DNA of 64,000 bases, taken from contig JARCOQ010000006.1 of assembly GCA_029207755.1 (NCBI GenBank), positions 66,252,093 to 66,316,092 of the forward strand. Reading direction: 5' to 3'. The notes below the pieces were generated by a model that did not search any database, was not told where the DNA came from, and saw nothing but the letters and a program-made list of their open reading frames with translations. Each line of letters opens with the position of its first letter. The first letter of the stretch is position 1. The stretch is from Chamaea fasciata (Eukaryota; Chordata; Aves; Passeriformes; Sylviidae). The position numbers and the translations under genes are program-made. Shown one piece after another: positions 46,206-60,100 of this stretch.

Positions 46206-49200
46206 TAGTGCCTGTAGTCTCACTGTTAGAAAATAAAAGAAGTAAAAGTAAGGTTTTACTCTCAGCAGAGAAGCTTCTCTCTTTCTCTCCCTGAGTTTCT
46301 CTGGATGTGAAATTTTTCATGAGAGCAGTGGTTATGAAGGAGAGTTTTCTAGAAAGGATTTTGTAACACATTGAATTTGATCTTTAGTCCAAAATGTCAG
46401 ATGGAGCCTTACTGACAAGAAGCTCTCCAGCTGAGGACGTGCTGCCAAATCCCTCTTCTTTCTATTCCTTGGCCAAGGGCTGGGCTAGGCTGGTTACAGA
46501 CCACAGAAAGTGTGTGCCTGGTGTCTGAGGTTTGTCATCCAGAGATCTGAGGCAATTCCATGATTGTCTGGCTCACTACTACTCTGGCTTTTTATTTGCC
46601 CTTCCCCCCACCCCCCCTAGTTGTTTTTATGTGAAAACAAATATTTTCTCCCTGATACAGCTGTAGTGATACCAGGATGGGGTGGTATCAACAATCAGTT
46701 GGGTGATTTTCATGGAACAGGAAGCTGATATGTTTGAAAAGGCTATAAAAATTTGAGCTGGCAGCTGACAAAGTTTTGCATGCTTTAAATGCACTGAATA
46801 ACTCACTTGTACCTCCACCAACCTTGTCACTGCACCTTCGTGGCATACTTAGGAGTAGCTGGCTGCAGGTCTTGCTTAAATCCTGCTCTATTTGCAGAGA
46901 TTTGCTCATGGGTGAGGCAGATCCCTTCCATGTATATATTTATAGGTATCCTCTCTATAGGTGGTGTCAGTTTGGCAAGCCAGTTTGCTGCACCCTAATC
47001 CTTCAATTGTCCTGGTTGAGCTACTGCATTTTTCCTCCTGGTCTCCAAAGGATTTATCCAAGAGAGGCGTGGATGGGCTCAGTACACTGATGAGTGGGGA
47101 CAGGGCAGGTGGAAAGATGTAATCCAGTGGGAAGCTGCCCAGTTTCTTTCACACACCACCAAATCACCAAAAGTTTCTTTCCTGCTGCCAAGGAAAGAAA
47201 CTTTTTTCCTTCAGCCATCCTTTCTTTCTTACATATATATTTTGTTTCAGTCTGTTGACATTGTTAGCAAAGATTCAGTTAGTCTCTGCAGATTGGTCTG
47301 GATCCACATGAAATATATAAAAGATATGTTCAGTTAAAGTAAAGCAGCACTGTGCCTAGTGAAAATGAATAGAGTGAATCATCCTCTGAAAGGTTTGAAG
47401 ACACAATATGAGAATCCTTTGACATGATTATTTTAACATGTGTATAAAAGGCAGGAAAAAAGAGCACCATACTAAAGCATGATGTGAGGAATTTCTGTTA
47501 AATGGATAACATGTTTATATTTAAATCCCTTGCAGGAGTGGCTGAATTTTCTTATGATTTTAAGATGCTCAAAAGAGTGTAATTGTTAATTAGACTGTAT
47601 AGTGGCATGAGGGGGAGGGAGTTTTTTCAAAGTGGGATCTCTTCCATTTTATAGCATTCTTCAATAAATATTATTCCTGAGTCTGCTGTATGGGCAGGCT
47701 GGTTTCCTCATCAGGAAAAAAAAAAAAAGCCCTCAGAGGTAGTTTCTTTGTATCTGTTTGCATCTGTATATACAAATATATACCCCTTATATCTATATAC
47801 AACTCTCTTGATCCAGTTATTTATAATAATAACAATAATGTTCATTAAAGTGTTTTCTTAGTCCAGGGTCCTTACGAGTTTCTATGAGGTAAACAAAGGG
47901 GGAGGAATAAGGTGATTTAACAGGAGTGGAAAATGGTTCAGAACTCAAGAGATCTATTGTTTTTGTCACAACAGGTGTGATTTGCACAAGGATTTATTAT
48001 GGTAAAAATACATCAAAAGAGGTGAAAGTTGTCTGGCTTCAAAAAATGCTGGTCACCAATTCATTGGAACAAGGTAATTTCCAAGGTTCTCCAAATTGTT
48101 TGTTTAGGAATTATTGTTTCCATTTTTTAGGATTTTTTCAGTCATTATTTCAAGCTTCAGTTCCTTGCTGTAAATATTTTGAATACAGATTCCTGTTGAG
48201 AGCATGGCACCGTTATCTTTGGCCTGTAAGTGCAAAACTTTCATGAATTCATTTTTGTGGATTCTGCAGAGCCCTTTCTGTGTGTGCTGTGCAATTCTGG
48301 AATGGCTTTGGTGTTTTTGTGTGAATGCACAGGTACTGAATGCTAGTGGTCATTGCTTCAGTCTCCTTAGAAGAGTGCCGAGCAGCTGTAAAATGCCAAT
48401 TGTGCTTCTTAAACATCCCAGCAAGCTCTGGGGAGAAGTCTGCAAATGAATTTTCATTAGTGAAGTATGAGTCATTAGAATGATTGTGCTATAGGTCATA
48501 GTTGTGAAGGAATTTTTGAATTTCCACCATAGAGGGCATTTGCAAATGCTGCTTTCTCAGTGAGGTCTAAATTCTCTTAAGATTGCCTTTGGATTCCCCT
48601 GTGAGAATTTAGAACAGATTTTTAGGACTACTACTGTAAAATTCTCTGACCTTTTTTTTGACTGAGCAAGTACACCCCCTTTCGTGTAATTTCTGCCTGA
48701 GTCTTAGCTGCAGTCTTAGCAGTTTAGAAACAGTTTATATTTTCCTGCATAACCATAAAGCTACAAGTAGATTAGTTGTTGAACTATGTTTTTAAGAAGA
48801 AAATGCTTTTTCTGTAAACCATGTTTGCCAGTTTTTCACAGGTTAATGACCATCATATAATCAGGACTGCTGTGGGGTTTTTTCACTTGATTTTCTTGCT
48901 TTTTCTTAGTGTCTTATGCTGCATTTTTTGCTTTGTACCACATTTTATAGAACAATCACCTGGTGATTTGGCTATTTCAGTGCCTCACAGTAAGGGAGCA
49001 GGCAGTTTCTGAATGGTTTTGGTAATGTGGAATTGTTGAAATGCACAGAATCAAAAGGCTAAAGTTTTGATAAAACTGAATAAAAGTATTTGTCAGATGC
49101 TTATATTGCATGTATACTCTGCTTTTCTACTTCAACAGATAAAGATTTATATAGCTGTAAATATGATTTTAAAAGTCTGAAGGAAATTATGTTTTTAAAA

Positions 49201-51751
49201 TATTGTGAGTATCATAAATCCTTTCTGAGCTTGTTATTAAATTAAGCTGGTATTGACATATAATTTTTAATGACTTATCTCTTTTCATCATTTAGATCTA
49301 CTCAGTCACCCATTTGGTAATAAATTCTTCAGCCTGCATAATTTTAATTCATACACTTCTGTTTGGCAATTAGCTATCCCTTACTGATGTGAGCCATCAG
49401 CTTTCAAAATGAGACTTCAAGACTTCAGTAAAAGTGAAAAATACATAATGAATTCAGTAATGTAATGACCTGTTTGTTTTCCAGCATTTTTTGTGTTCCT
49501 GAACCAAAAGTTTAAACTATTGCATCCTAACATTCTTACCTGTAATGGCTATACTTCTTTACTGTAATCATAAACTTAAAGTGAAAATGCCTTCATGTAT
49601 TCACAAATCTTTCCTCTTAAGAAAAGAGCAGAACATGTAATCATTTAGAAAATAGAACAACTTGTGTTGAGCTTGAAACCCTACACCTCCTAAGTTGGGA
49701 AAATTTTCACTCAGTGTGCAGGTTTTCCCACTCAGGCCCGTCTTTAGACATCATAAAACTTTACTTTCATGCACTTTTATGACACAATAATGAATGTAAA
49801 AGCAGGGATTTAATGCTAGGTAAAGGAAAATGGTTTCCCAGACTCTGTTATCAATGACAAAACACTCAGAGAAGGCAGTAAAACCAGAGAGCCAGTAGGT
49901 GAAGTTGAGGTGTGATGACATCTGGGAATATGGATCTGGCCTAACAAAGGGAAAGGCAGATAGCAAGAAATGGTGCCTCTTCCTTTGTGCTGTCAGAGGG
50001 AGCTGGAGTCATTGACGTGGTTTCCTTGGAAAGACTTAAATCTGTTCTGCAGTAATTTTTGTTTTTAAAGATAGACTCTCCATCATATGGTAGGTGATGG
50101 GCGCTCACTTTCCATCCCACCACAAGCAGCTCAGGGGTCTTTTGAGTAGCAGCTGTACTGAAAGCAATCTGAGGAGCAGGAAAACAGAGGAGACAAAGAA
50201 AATAGGAAGGAGTTGTTGAATGTATGCTCAGTGTAGTATGTTATACAAAATATTTATTTTATTTTTATGAGGATGTGTTTTATTACCTCATAAAATTCAG
50301 TCATATGGATAATTTGAGCAATTAAACTGACTCAGCCCCAGTGTCTTTGTAAGCATTGTAATAGCTTAAAACTTATTTCCACAGGTGTTTCAAAAGACCC
50401 ACAGAGGTTGCATGACTGAAACATTAACATATTATTCTAATAATACGATGCTGCTCTGTCTGACTCAAGAGCTTTTAACCTGAATACTTTTCAGGTTACT
50501 GAATCACCAAAAAGGGCCTTTTTATTCATACTTTCACACTGGTGCTTTTTCTTTTAACATGAAGTAGTGATATAATGAATAAATTATAACCAGATGAAAG
50601 CCTGGAATTTGACACTTTATCCTGGGATGGTGATGGCACCTGGCAAAGTAAACATTTCCCAACAATGTGCTACCTGTATGAAGGACAGGGACCTAGGGAC
50701 TAGGCTGAGGTGACATTTGATACAAGCAGGAATGAAAAAGCCCTGCTGGATGGGCAAATAAATTGTTACTGACACAGGAGCTCATACCTTCTGGGTGGGG
50801 CCTGATGAGGCGTTCCTTATGGATCTGTGGTTTGGATTATTTTTAGGAAAATGAGGACTTTAAATGAAGCGTTTGCACGAGGCCAGCTCACTGTGTTATC
50901 AGGAGGAAATTCAAGCTGGCAGTCTCCCCCTCAGCTGCACTGGACATCCTAGCTCAAGACAAACATGAGAATGGGTTTTGTAGCTGAGCTTTTGCTGATT
51001 CCAGGCGCAGCTCCCAGTCCCCAGAGGAGAGTTTTCAACAGGCACGGTGGGAGTTCTCGAAGCTGCTGCGTGTCCAGCCCGGCACTGTGTTTGATTCAGA
51101 TACATCTGTAACACTTATTGTAGTTGATGAAGAATTATTCCCACTGCCAAGATAATTTCAGCCAGTGTGATGAGGGCTGACGAAGGAGGTGTGAGCTGGG
51201 AAATCTTACTTGAGTTGGAAATCTTGCAAGGTTCTAATGACCGTGAGGTTGGGGTGCCTCACTACTTTCACACCTGGTGCCAGATTTTTGGTTTTGCATT
51301 TGCCAGTGAGCGAGCTGCAGCCAAGGTTCTCCTAATAATTTCTTTTTATTTTTGCAAAGACCACCCATAACTTCTGCTAAGGGAGAAAAAGATTTTAGCT
51401 AGTAACAGTTTTGTCAGCATTATATTTTCCATATATTTCAAAGGCCAACCAGCTTGTCTCTTTCTTGGTATTTTGTGGTGCACTAGAGACTGCCTGGGTG
51501 CGACTATATTCTTTCTGAGAAGTTCATAATCTAATCTGCTATTTTGCCCAAAACAGACTGGTGGATATGTGTCTATTTTGAGAACTTGTGTCTGTGAGCA
51601 TAATAGGATTTTTGGTTGTGCAGATGAGACAGCTTCTCGTGCAGGTGCTTAAAAATGTCATAAGTGGAAAACTTAGGACTTGGAACTCTGGAAAATGCCA
51701 ACCTCCAGTGATGTACCTAGGATAGATACTATAAAGCAACATGTGAGTTTT
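46206..51751. other. unassigned AT-rich DNA
   Basis: No gene is supported. C-rich runs at 46603-46617 could form a G-quadruplex on the minus strand. An A13 run lies at 47716-47728, followed by a degenerate TATA-rich tract at 47765-47805. The ORFs are short. Confidence 0.55.
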
Positions 51752-52020
51752 AGTGGGAGGACAAGAGAGAATGGCTTCCAACTGGAAGAAAGTAGGTTTA
51801 GATCAGATAAAGGAAGAAATTCTTGACTGTGAGGGTGGTGACGCCCTGGCATAGGTTGCCCAAGGAAGCTGTGGATGTCCCATCCCTGGCAGTGTTCCAG
51901 ACCAGGTTGGCTGGAGCTTTGAGCAACCTGGTCTAGTGGAAGGTGTCCCTGCCCATGGCAGGGGTGGCATTACAAGATGATCTCTAAGGTCCCTTCCAAC
52001 CCAGACTTTTCTGTGATTCT
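51752..52020 (+). mobile_element. CR1 LINE, 5'-truncated 3' end
   Basis: The same subfamily pattern and almost the same truncation point as the 9.5-kb copy: 'agtgggaggacaagagagaa' at the start, then 'gaagctgtggatgtcccatc', 'aacctggtctagtggaaggt', 'ggtcccttccaacccagact' and 'ctgtgattct' at the end. Confidence 0.95.
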
Positions 52021-52704
52021 CCAAAATCTCCTATTCCTGCTGATGATAAGGTGAAACTGGCTTTTATTTATTTGTCTGAAAGGACGAGCAACAGTGGGAA
52101 TTCTATGACTATTTCTAACTTTTTAGAGACATGGAGACATGCAGAGTTAGAGTATTGCCACAAAATCACTCTTTCACCTACAGTTGTTTGATCCTGGTTA
52201 GAGAATTAGCTTACGAATCTTAAAAGTAGTTTAAAAAATACACTGAGCCCATGTCAGTGAAAATACTCCTACTAGAATGGCAGTTTAATGTCAAGCAATT
52301 GCACTGTTTGTTGATGTTTTATATTGTTAGCCTGGAACCAAACAAATTTAGTCTTTGAACATGTATCAGTATTTAACCCAACTGAGCATTCTCTTTGAGA
52401 TAGCAGATTATGACTTAAGTAAAACTTTATTACCTGTGATAAGTTTCATTCAAAGAAAATACTTTTTCTCCCCCAAATGGTCATGATTTCCTTTCAGAGG
52501 AAGGATGCTCAGACATTCTGCGATTAGCTACTAACTCATCTGGTAGGTTTCGAGCTAAAAACACACTGATATTGCAGTATTCTTTTTTTCCAGAAAGTAA
52601 GAAGAAATTTTTATCTTGCTATTTTTCCAGGAGTAAAATCAATTGTGCTTCAAATGATCATTAATGAAAAATTTAACTTTTGTCTATGTTGGTTTGATTT
52701 TTTT

Positions 52705-52707
<3 letters not shown>
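52021..52707. other. unassigned AT-rich DNA
   Basis: Nothing recognisable. Confidence 0.55.

Positions 52708-52759
<52 letters not shown>
52708..52759. repeat. T52 homopolymer
   Basis: Fifty-two uninterrupted T, the longest homopolymer in the window, preceded by T7-AAA. Flanks show no poly(A) signal on the minus strand, and no gene-like body adjoins it. Confidence 0.95.
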
Positions 52760-52760
<1 letters not shown>

Positions 52761-55700
52761 TGCCCAGCAGATCCATTAACAGATGTGTGAGCTAATTCAG
52801 ATTATCTGTGTGGAATAAAATAGATGTCACAACAGTGAGGGGTTACAGGGATAGTTGTGGTCCACAGGCGGAATAGAGGTAGCTTAGATACTTGATTAAA
52901 TTAGCAGGAATTCTTGATCTAATCTAGAGGCTCACATGCCAAGGACAGAGATGACTATTGTTGGATATTGCCATGAAGGTCACAGTAAAAATTAAATTTG
53001 TATTTTGCAAATCCTCTTGTGAGGGTATGATTCTTAATTTGCTGACGGGAAATGGAGGTGCCGAGCAGGCAGATCGCGAACCTGCTTTGTGATCTCTAAA
53101 TTAGCAGTGACATTTTAATAAATAGTTGTGATTCAATAGCAGACATTCTAAAATTGAGAGGATTTGTCTGTCTTTCTTGTCAAAGAAAGACACTTCATGA
53201 ACAGAAATAAAGGCTGATTCAAACTGAATCACAGTTTACTGTAAAGGTAGCACTGCTAGGTACAGCTGCTATTTAGCTAACAAAATATTCTGTTGGATCC
53301 ATTCTCCTATTCCTTATTTTGTTAGAAGCAGGCAGTTTTAATTTTCATATATACTTTCTGTTGAAAATGATCGCTTTTAATTTACTACTCAGGAAGTGAA
53401 AAGGCAAAACCCAGACCCACACAAACCTCTGTAGCTGCCTGGACAATGAAATTGAGACCTATTACTCAACATGTTGAATAACAAACCCCAGTTCAAGCTT
53501 TATCAACCAATTCTATCAGGAGCTGCATAGATAATATATTGTAAAATGAAAAAAATGTAATAAGGTTTTATAGTTTGGAGACAAATATGTGTTATAAAGA
53601 GCTGTTGCTTGCTCCTTAAGGATTTACATTGAGATGGACACAGCTGACTATGGTGTCAATTTGTTTTTGAGGTTGTAGGAAGCAATAAAACTGTCTGAAA
53701 TTTTCTGTAATTTAACTGTATGCTGAAAAAGTCAAAGGTTCTCTTGATAGTCTTGCATATCCCCTCTCTCTCTGAGTCACTGTATGCTCTTGCCACATCA
53801 CACTGGCCTTAATGCTTCTGGTCAGTTTTTGCTAGTGAAGATGTAAAAATATTTTTTTATTAATGTTGCTGATATGTATGAAAAAAGAAGCACCCACAGA
53901 CCAGCACAATAAGCAAATAAACAAGTTACAGTATTTGTTTTTCACAAGTGCTTGATCTGTGAGAGGATATAAAACCCTCATAATGGGGAAACATTTGCTA
54001 GTTTACCGGCTTTGGACCAGCCCTGCCAACCATTAAACCCACTCAGGCATGCTTGTGTTAATCTGGTGTAACGCCAGTCTCGATTACCTTCCCCTCAGTA
54101 TCTTATTTTTTTTCTTTCTCTTCCTCTTCTAAGTCTCTTTGCATGTTGGCTGGACTGTGGTGATTGCATGACATGAAGATGCAATTAGTGCTACTTCCAG
54201 AGGTTGAGACTCTTGCTGAGTCCTCCTGGCTGCTCTTCAAAGTGCTATCAAAGCCCTCTTGGCTGGATGGTCCAAAGAGTCTGATCCTCCGAGATTAGCA
54301 AACGTCAGTCATTGTTTGTCATCAGTGTGTGTCCCCATAAGTTGGGCTTCCTCTGTGAGGCTGGGACTCCACACTGAAAATTCACTGAGCTTCTTTCAGA
54401 GTCCCTGCCGCTGTTACCTCATTTCTGCCTTTCTGTCGTATGCGTTCCCTAAATTCTGCCAATTGAGCTTCAGTCCTCTAAAGGTAAGGTCAGTTTTTAT
54501 GCCAAGCTAAAAAATATTCCACTGTCCAAAGGAGTAATCTCATTGTCTCTGAGGCCCTTATCAGATCTCTTCCTTTTAAGTCAGGAACAGAAAACACACT
54601 CTCTCAAACTAAAGTTCTTCAATTCTTATTTTGAATGCTTAAGTTTGACTTTCAAAAATGCTGAGTGTGCTACAGTGTCTATTTAAACTCGGATGCAGCA
54701 TGGCCTGGCTGTGGTGTGTAACAGCCACCTAGAAAGAAAAAAACCACAGACACAGTTTTGGGTTATTTAAAGCTCTTTGCTTGGCTGAGCAACAGTATTG
54801 CTGGATATGCCAAGACCTGTTAATTTATATCTACTCTACTCATCTGTTAAAGCAATAGGAATAACAGAAAATGTTAGATTTTTATGGTCTCCAGACATAA
54901 ATTTTTCACTCTGACTGGAAGTTAACCCTGGCACCAGCCACCTCAACCAGTGCAAGAGCAACCCAAATGTCCTCGGTAGTTGAGGAGCTGTCAACACCCA
55001 CCATACCCATGTGCAAACTGTCCTTTGCTGGGAGGGTTTATCTGTAATGTGTAATCTCAACCAGTGGATATGTTTGCATTAGTAATGATCTTTCATCTTG
55101 GGCTTCCCCCTCCTGCCCTCTCCTACCCCTCCACCCTTCAGGAGATCTGTAGTCTTTTAGAGACTGAAAGGGTTCTTGCTAGAAGATAGGTTGAGGTAGG
55201 AAAGAAAAATGAGGTAAAACTGACAGAAATCTAGCTGTAATAAAATCCTGCTGTGTGGTTTTGTTTGGGTTTTTTTAAATCTCATGTTGGTACAGTTTAC
55301 ACTTCAGCATGATTCGAGATTATACTCTTACATCTCAAGAGTACAGAAATGTTCGCAAAATAAGGGCTTGTGTTCTATTTGGCCTCTATATTCAAGGATC
55401 TTGAAAAAAACCCAAACCTCTTTTTTGACAAAGAGAACATTCTTCAGAAGCAAACAAACCTTTAAACCTATCCTCTTTCTCTGGGACTTTCATTGGAAAC
55501 ACTGAGTCTAAATATCATCAGTGGTGTGACCATCTCTGTGCAGCTCCTTAGCTGGCACCAGGAGAGCCAGGGCTGTGGTGGTGAAATTTTGGCAGCCACA
55601 TGAGGCTTGAAAGCCTGCAGGGTAAGAAGAACAGCATGGAATGTTTTAGACTAGAGATGAGCATGCAATTTTTAAATAAGCTTGGGTTTTGGTTCTTGTT

Positions 55701-56924
55701 TTTTTTCTTACTCAAAAACTCTTAATGGCTTCATTCATTGAAATTCTAATTGCTTTAGGAACATTTTCCATGCAGACTTTTCATTATGCAGCAGAGAAGG
55801 ATACATTCAGAGATTATTTTTGAGACTGAAAGGGTTAAAATATCCTGAACTGCTAATTTCCACTGTTTTATTCTGTAAATAACCCTTTCCTTCCTGTCCC
55901 TGTAAAATCATGTGGTTTTTACATTATAAAATTATAACCTCATAACAATTTTGAGTATTTAAGTGTTAGGAAATGTCATAGTTGAGAGATGGCAGAACAT
56001 TAGTTTGTTTCATCGCTGAGCAACCATTATAGTGCTGTTTTTAATTATACTGTCACGTGTGTTGGTCATCCTATTGTTTAATTTCAGGTCCCTGTTCCAA
56101 AATGTGAGGTCAAGAAGTCTTTGGAACCAAATGCCTTCCCATGAGATTTCATTTAAAACACAAGTTGCAAAAAATGTCTGTGTAGATTAAATGGATGTTT
56201 CCAATGAAGCATCTAAGGGAACTTCATGAGAAAGCACTGCCTATCTTAGGAAAAGGTGTAAGATAGGAGTAGACCACACCTGGAAAACATGGGCTCAACT
56301 CTTTTCCTAGCAGGCCGGTGATGTAGTCATCCTGTCTTGCAAAATTCTACACTGAAGTAGTACATTGGGTACACCTTTCGCTGAGGTGTCTTGACTTCTA
56401 CTCCAGCTCCCCAGGTACAGCAGCTATTAGTGGAAATGTTGACAGTATCCTAAATCCATGAGGATAATAAAAAAAGTGGGAACCACCAATGTCAATGGTT
56501 TCTTTTTTCCATGAAAACTGGGTCATAGCAAGTATTTCTGAAAAACTTCCTTGCTGACAGAAAGTGATAATCAGTGTAAAAAGTTCCGCAGGTCTGCAGG
56601 GCAAGGCGATTTTCATGAGCCGTTAATTCTAAAAATGAGTAAAAAATACTTAAATTCTGTTTTAAGACAAGAGTGTAAAATCATTATTTATGTAATTTAG
56701 CAAATCTAATGCAGAGAAAATGGGCAGACCTAGATAGATACTTTTTTTTCTCTTGCTTGCTTTTTTTCTCTCTGTACCCAGCTTTCTTTGCCCTTGTTAA
56801 AAATACTCGGTGTACGCATACCGTGCATAAATTTGCCTTTCTGACATCAAAGAGTCTGGTTCTGCTGCTGGGGCCATCTATAAGATTATACCGACCAGAA
56901 CTTAGCAGGCTCATGCCAGACACT
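52760..56924. other. unassigned AT-rich DNA
   Basis: No gene or named repeat can be supported. The ORFs are below about 85 codons and have no recognisable product. Confidence 0.55.
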
Positions 56925-57120
56925 TGACCCTGCGAGGCAGTCCCAGGCCAGGCTGGATTTAAACCCAGCTCGCAGGATTTAAGCCCCGCCGTTCGCAGCC
57001 AGCGCGGGGCCGGACAAACGCGCATTGTTGTCACAATTGGAACCACATGCTGAGTAATGGAGCAGAGGTGCAACTTTCCTGAGAGTGCGCGGACAGTTGG
57101 AAACGGGAATGTATTTTTTC
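56925..57120. promoter_or_regulatory. compact CpG cluster, possible promoter or enhancer
   Basis: At least a dozen CpG dinucleotides lie within about 190 bases, with nine packed into 'agccccgccgttcgcagcca' and the bases immediately after it (to 57023). The surrounding kilobases have almost none. The same segment has two 'ggatttaa' boxes (56952-56959 and 56977-56984) about 25 bases apart. Such a cluster in a CpG-depleted background suggests an unmethylated regulatory element. No first exon or TATA box could be assigned with confidence. Confidence 0.35.
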
Positions 57121-60100
57121 ATTTGTGTCTGAGCGTCTCAGGCCTCCCTTACTTTGTTTTTGTAGTGTCAGACAGATCAGACACGTAGGATTAATGGAGC
57201 CGGGCACTGACAGACCAGCTCTGTTCCAGCTGCAGTGACTGTGGAAGAATTGGATCTGGACTCTCTTAACCAGTCCTCCAAGAGTGAGATTTCAGTTACC
57301 ATGACCAGTCACCAAGGACTATTTTATTTTAACCCATGTCAAATCTGAGCTTGCCTATGGGGCTAAACCACAGCCTGCTGAGCCAAGTGTATCCGAATGC
57401 AAACTCATTTCACTGGCTGTTTGTTACTGTTTGGAAAATTCAGCCACATACAATATGGAATGATCTCCTCCAAATGAAACGTTTCAGGCTTCGTTGCACG
57501 TGAAATACTGCATGCTGCTTTCTCCCAGCTTGCAGCCAGTGCATCAGTTCCTGTTTATTAGGAAATGAAATGAAAGCAGGATAAAAGCATTGGACAATGT
57601 TCTCAAGCACATGGCGTTGTCATGTGCAGGGCCAGGAGTTGGACTTTGTTGATATTTGTGGGTTCCTTTCTTTTCAGGATACTCTGATTCTGTGATAGAA
57701 ATAATAGAGTTTTCTCTTTGGGATCAACAAGATTAAATTATGGATTTTATGGTCTTATTGCCCTTCACTGTGTAAACCAAAAGGGTTTGTGAGGGGTGTA
57801 AACTTACGTTTACTTGGGATACTTCCAGTTGGTGACTTCAGGTCCATAGCCGTCTCCTTCTTGGCATTAGTAACCAAATCAGGGCTTTTCTGAATTGAGA
57901 TCACTTCTTTGTACCCAGAAAAACACTTCTAAACTTCTTTTCCTTTGTGGGTAATGCAAGTACAAGAACGGTGATCATACTTGTGATGGGGAATAAACAG
58001 TGAGAAGGTTCTCCTTCGATTTGTTGATGCATGCTCTAAGTAGCAAGCAAGTCAAGCAGAAAATAAAGCGAGAGAGAAACATTTGCTGTGTTCCTGACAT
58101 TAATCACATGTGTTTGAGCTGCCCATGGTGTGGCCAAACAGCAGGTGGGGTGAGAATCCTTGGGATGCATTTTCTCCTCACGGAGCCCCACAAATTGTTG
58201 ACACAGTGTTCTGAGTGCTTGTGGCTTCATACAATGTTTTTGTTCTATGTCTGTGAATAGGAATAAGTTCCAGTGATGGGGTAGCTCCATTGGCTGTTGA
58301 CTGAAAGCAAACAACCCACCCTTGTACCACTCTGTACAGAGTTCAAAGATGCCTGGCAACTTGCAGGTGAACAAGGCTGTCTGTGTGCCTGCCCCTGCCT
58401 GCCCTTGCATAGCTGTGCCATCCCTTCTTCCCTGCAGCTCTCTGGGCACTGGCAATTGCCTGCTCCTCATCTCTCAAATCCAGAGGGATGGTAAAGGGAG
58501 CTTTGCAGGGAGCGTGCTCTGAATTCTAATGAGGTTCTGGGGAATCTGATGTGTCAGTGTGTTGAAAAGTCTTGGCATGTGGTTCACGTTGCGTAAACCA
58601 TCAATGTCCTCTCTGGGTAGGGCACCGTTTCTTTTTGAAACAGCGATCACAGAGTGTGGGCAGCAGCACTCCTCTCTTGCATGAGCTCCATTCCAAACTC
58701 AGAGGAGAACTTTTTCATCTTGGAAGTTCAGAATAACTGTTACTTTTTTGGTTTTGTTTTAATATTGCTAAGAGGCCACAAAGAGCACAGCACACCATCC
58801 TTCTGTGCCGCAAGGAGAAATCTGCCCCCTGAAAGAGGAATATACCCATATACCTAAATCAAATTTTCTCTCGTAAATGCACTTGTAAAAGCATATATGC
58901 ACTGAATGATTAGTCAAAAAGGACTTGGTTTCTTGATCTCACATCTCATATATGTGAATCATACTTTTTTTTTTTTTATCCTCCTGACTTTGATTTAATA
59001 GGTTTTTATGTGCCTGATCAGCCATTCATTTGCCATTATATTTGGTACTATGAAATGAAAAAGTCCTATAGGAAAAAAGGGAGAAAAGATGAAGTGCCCT
59101 GATGGAAACACACTGAATAAACCACCACTACAAGTTTGCAGCCTACGTATTTCTTCACCCTTGAGCCCACATCCATGGCTAGGAAGTGAGGCCAAGCTCA
59201 CTGGAAGGGAGGCCAAGCTACTGCACTTCTAACTTGCCAAGATGAGGAATGGAAGGAACGAAGGTTTCAGGCTGGTTAAAGTTTATTAACTGTGGGGTTT
59301 TTTTTCCTTTGTTTTTGTCTTTGCTTCTGATTCCAGAAGCAGCTGAGAGATGAGGTTTCCTCAAAATGCTTATTTGCTTTTTCCGGACTTTGCTCATTAG
59401 CTGCTGGGCTGAATTCCTGGGGCTCTGCTGTCAGGTAGGAAGAATAATGTGTGGAGGCAGCAATTATTTGTCAAGTACTGGCAAGGTACTTGGCATGCTA
59501 CAAGGCATGGATAGGAAAGCTTTACTTACTCTGGAGAGTTGCAGTTTAGGTTATGGACAAAAATACGAAGACAAATCATACAGGGAACAAATGTGGATGT
59601 TTTTAAAATCCTTTATCTTGATGTTTTCAAAGAAGAGTAAAGTTTTCATGAAGAGAGGACAGGTCTTTATATACCAAGGGTTTGTATTTTTCTCTGGACA
59701 GGCCTGGTTGCAGCAGTTTAAAATTAAGAGAGGGCTGTTATGAAGCATTTAGGCAGTTAGGAGAACGTGAGACTTGTGGACAATTTATGCTGTGGTTAAA
59801 CAATGTGGGAATTAAAAAATAAGGGTTAAGTGTTAGACAATATGAATTGAGTTGCTCAAAAGAAGTGCAATGAGTGAGAAGATTTTGACAGCAGTTAGGA
59901 GGAAGACAGTCAAAACACTTAAGTGTTTTTTAATCAGGTGAGAATTAAATTTTCCAAAATCAACCCCTTTCTTTTCCTTTTCCTCCCATCTCCTCCCCTT
60001 CCGTCCCCTTTCATGTGCTAAATGACTCTGGTGGAACTGTGCTGTAGGTACAGCATATTGTGATTAAATGCTCTGTAATGCTCTCTGAGATACATTGGAC

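Noticed and set aside
43216..52759. Long T-runs as poly(A) tails of minus-strand processed pseudogenes
   Set aside because: No AATAAA or gene-like body adjoins the runs at 43216, 46123 or 52708, and poly(A)-tailed retrocopies are rare in birds because CR1 does not use poly(A) tails.
57670..57705. Possible CR1 3' tail ('ctgattctgtgatag')
   Set aside because: Only the terminal octamer-like text is present, without the 'cttccaaccc' box, so it is not enough to call a CR1.
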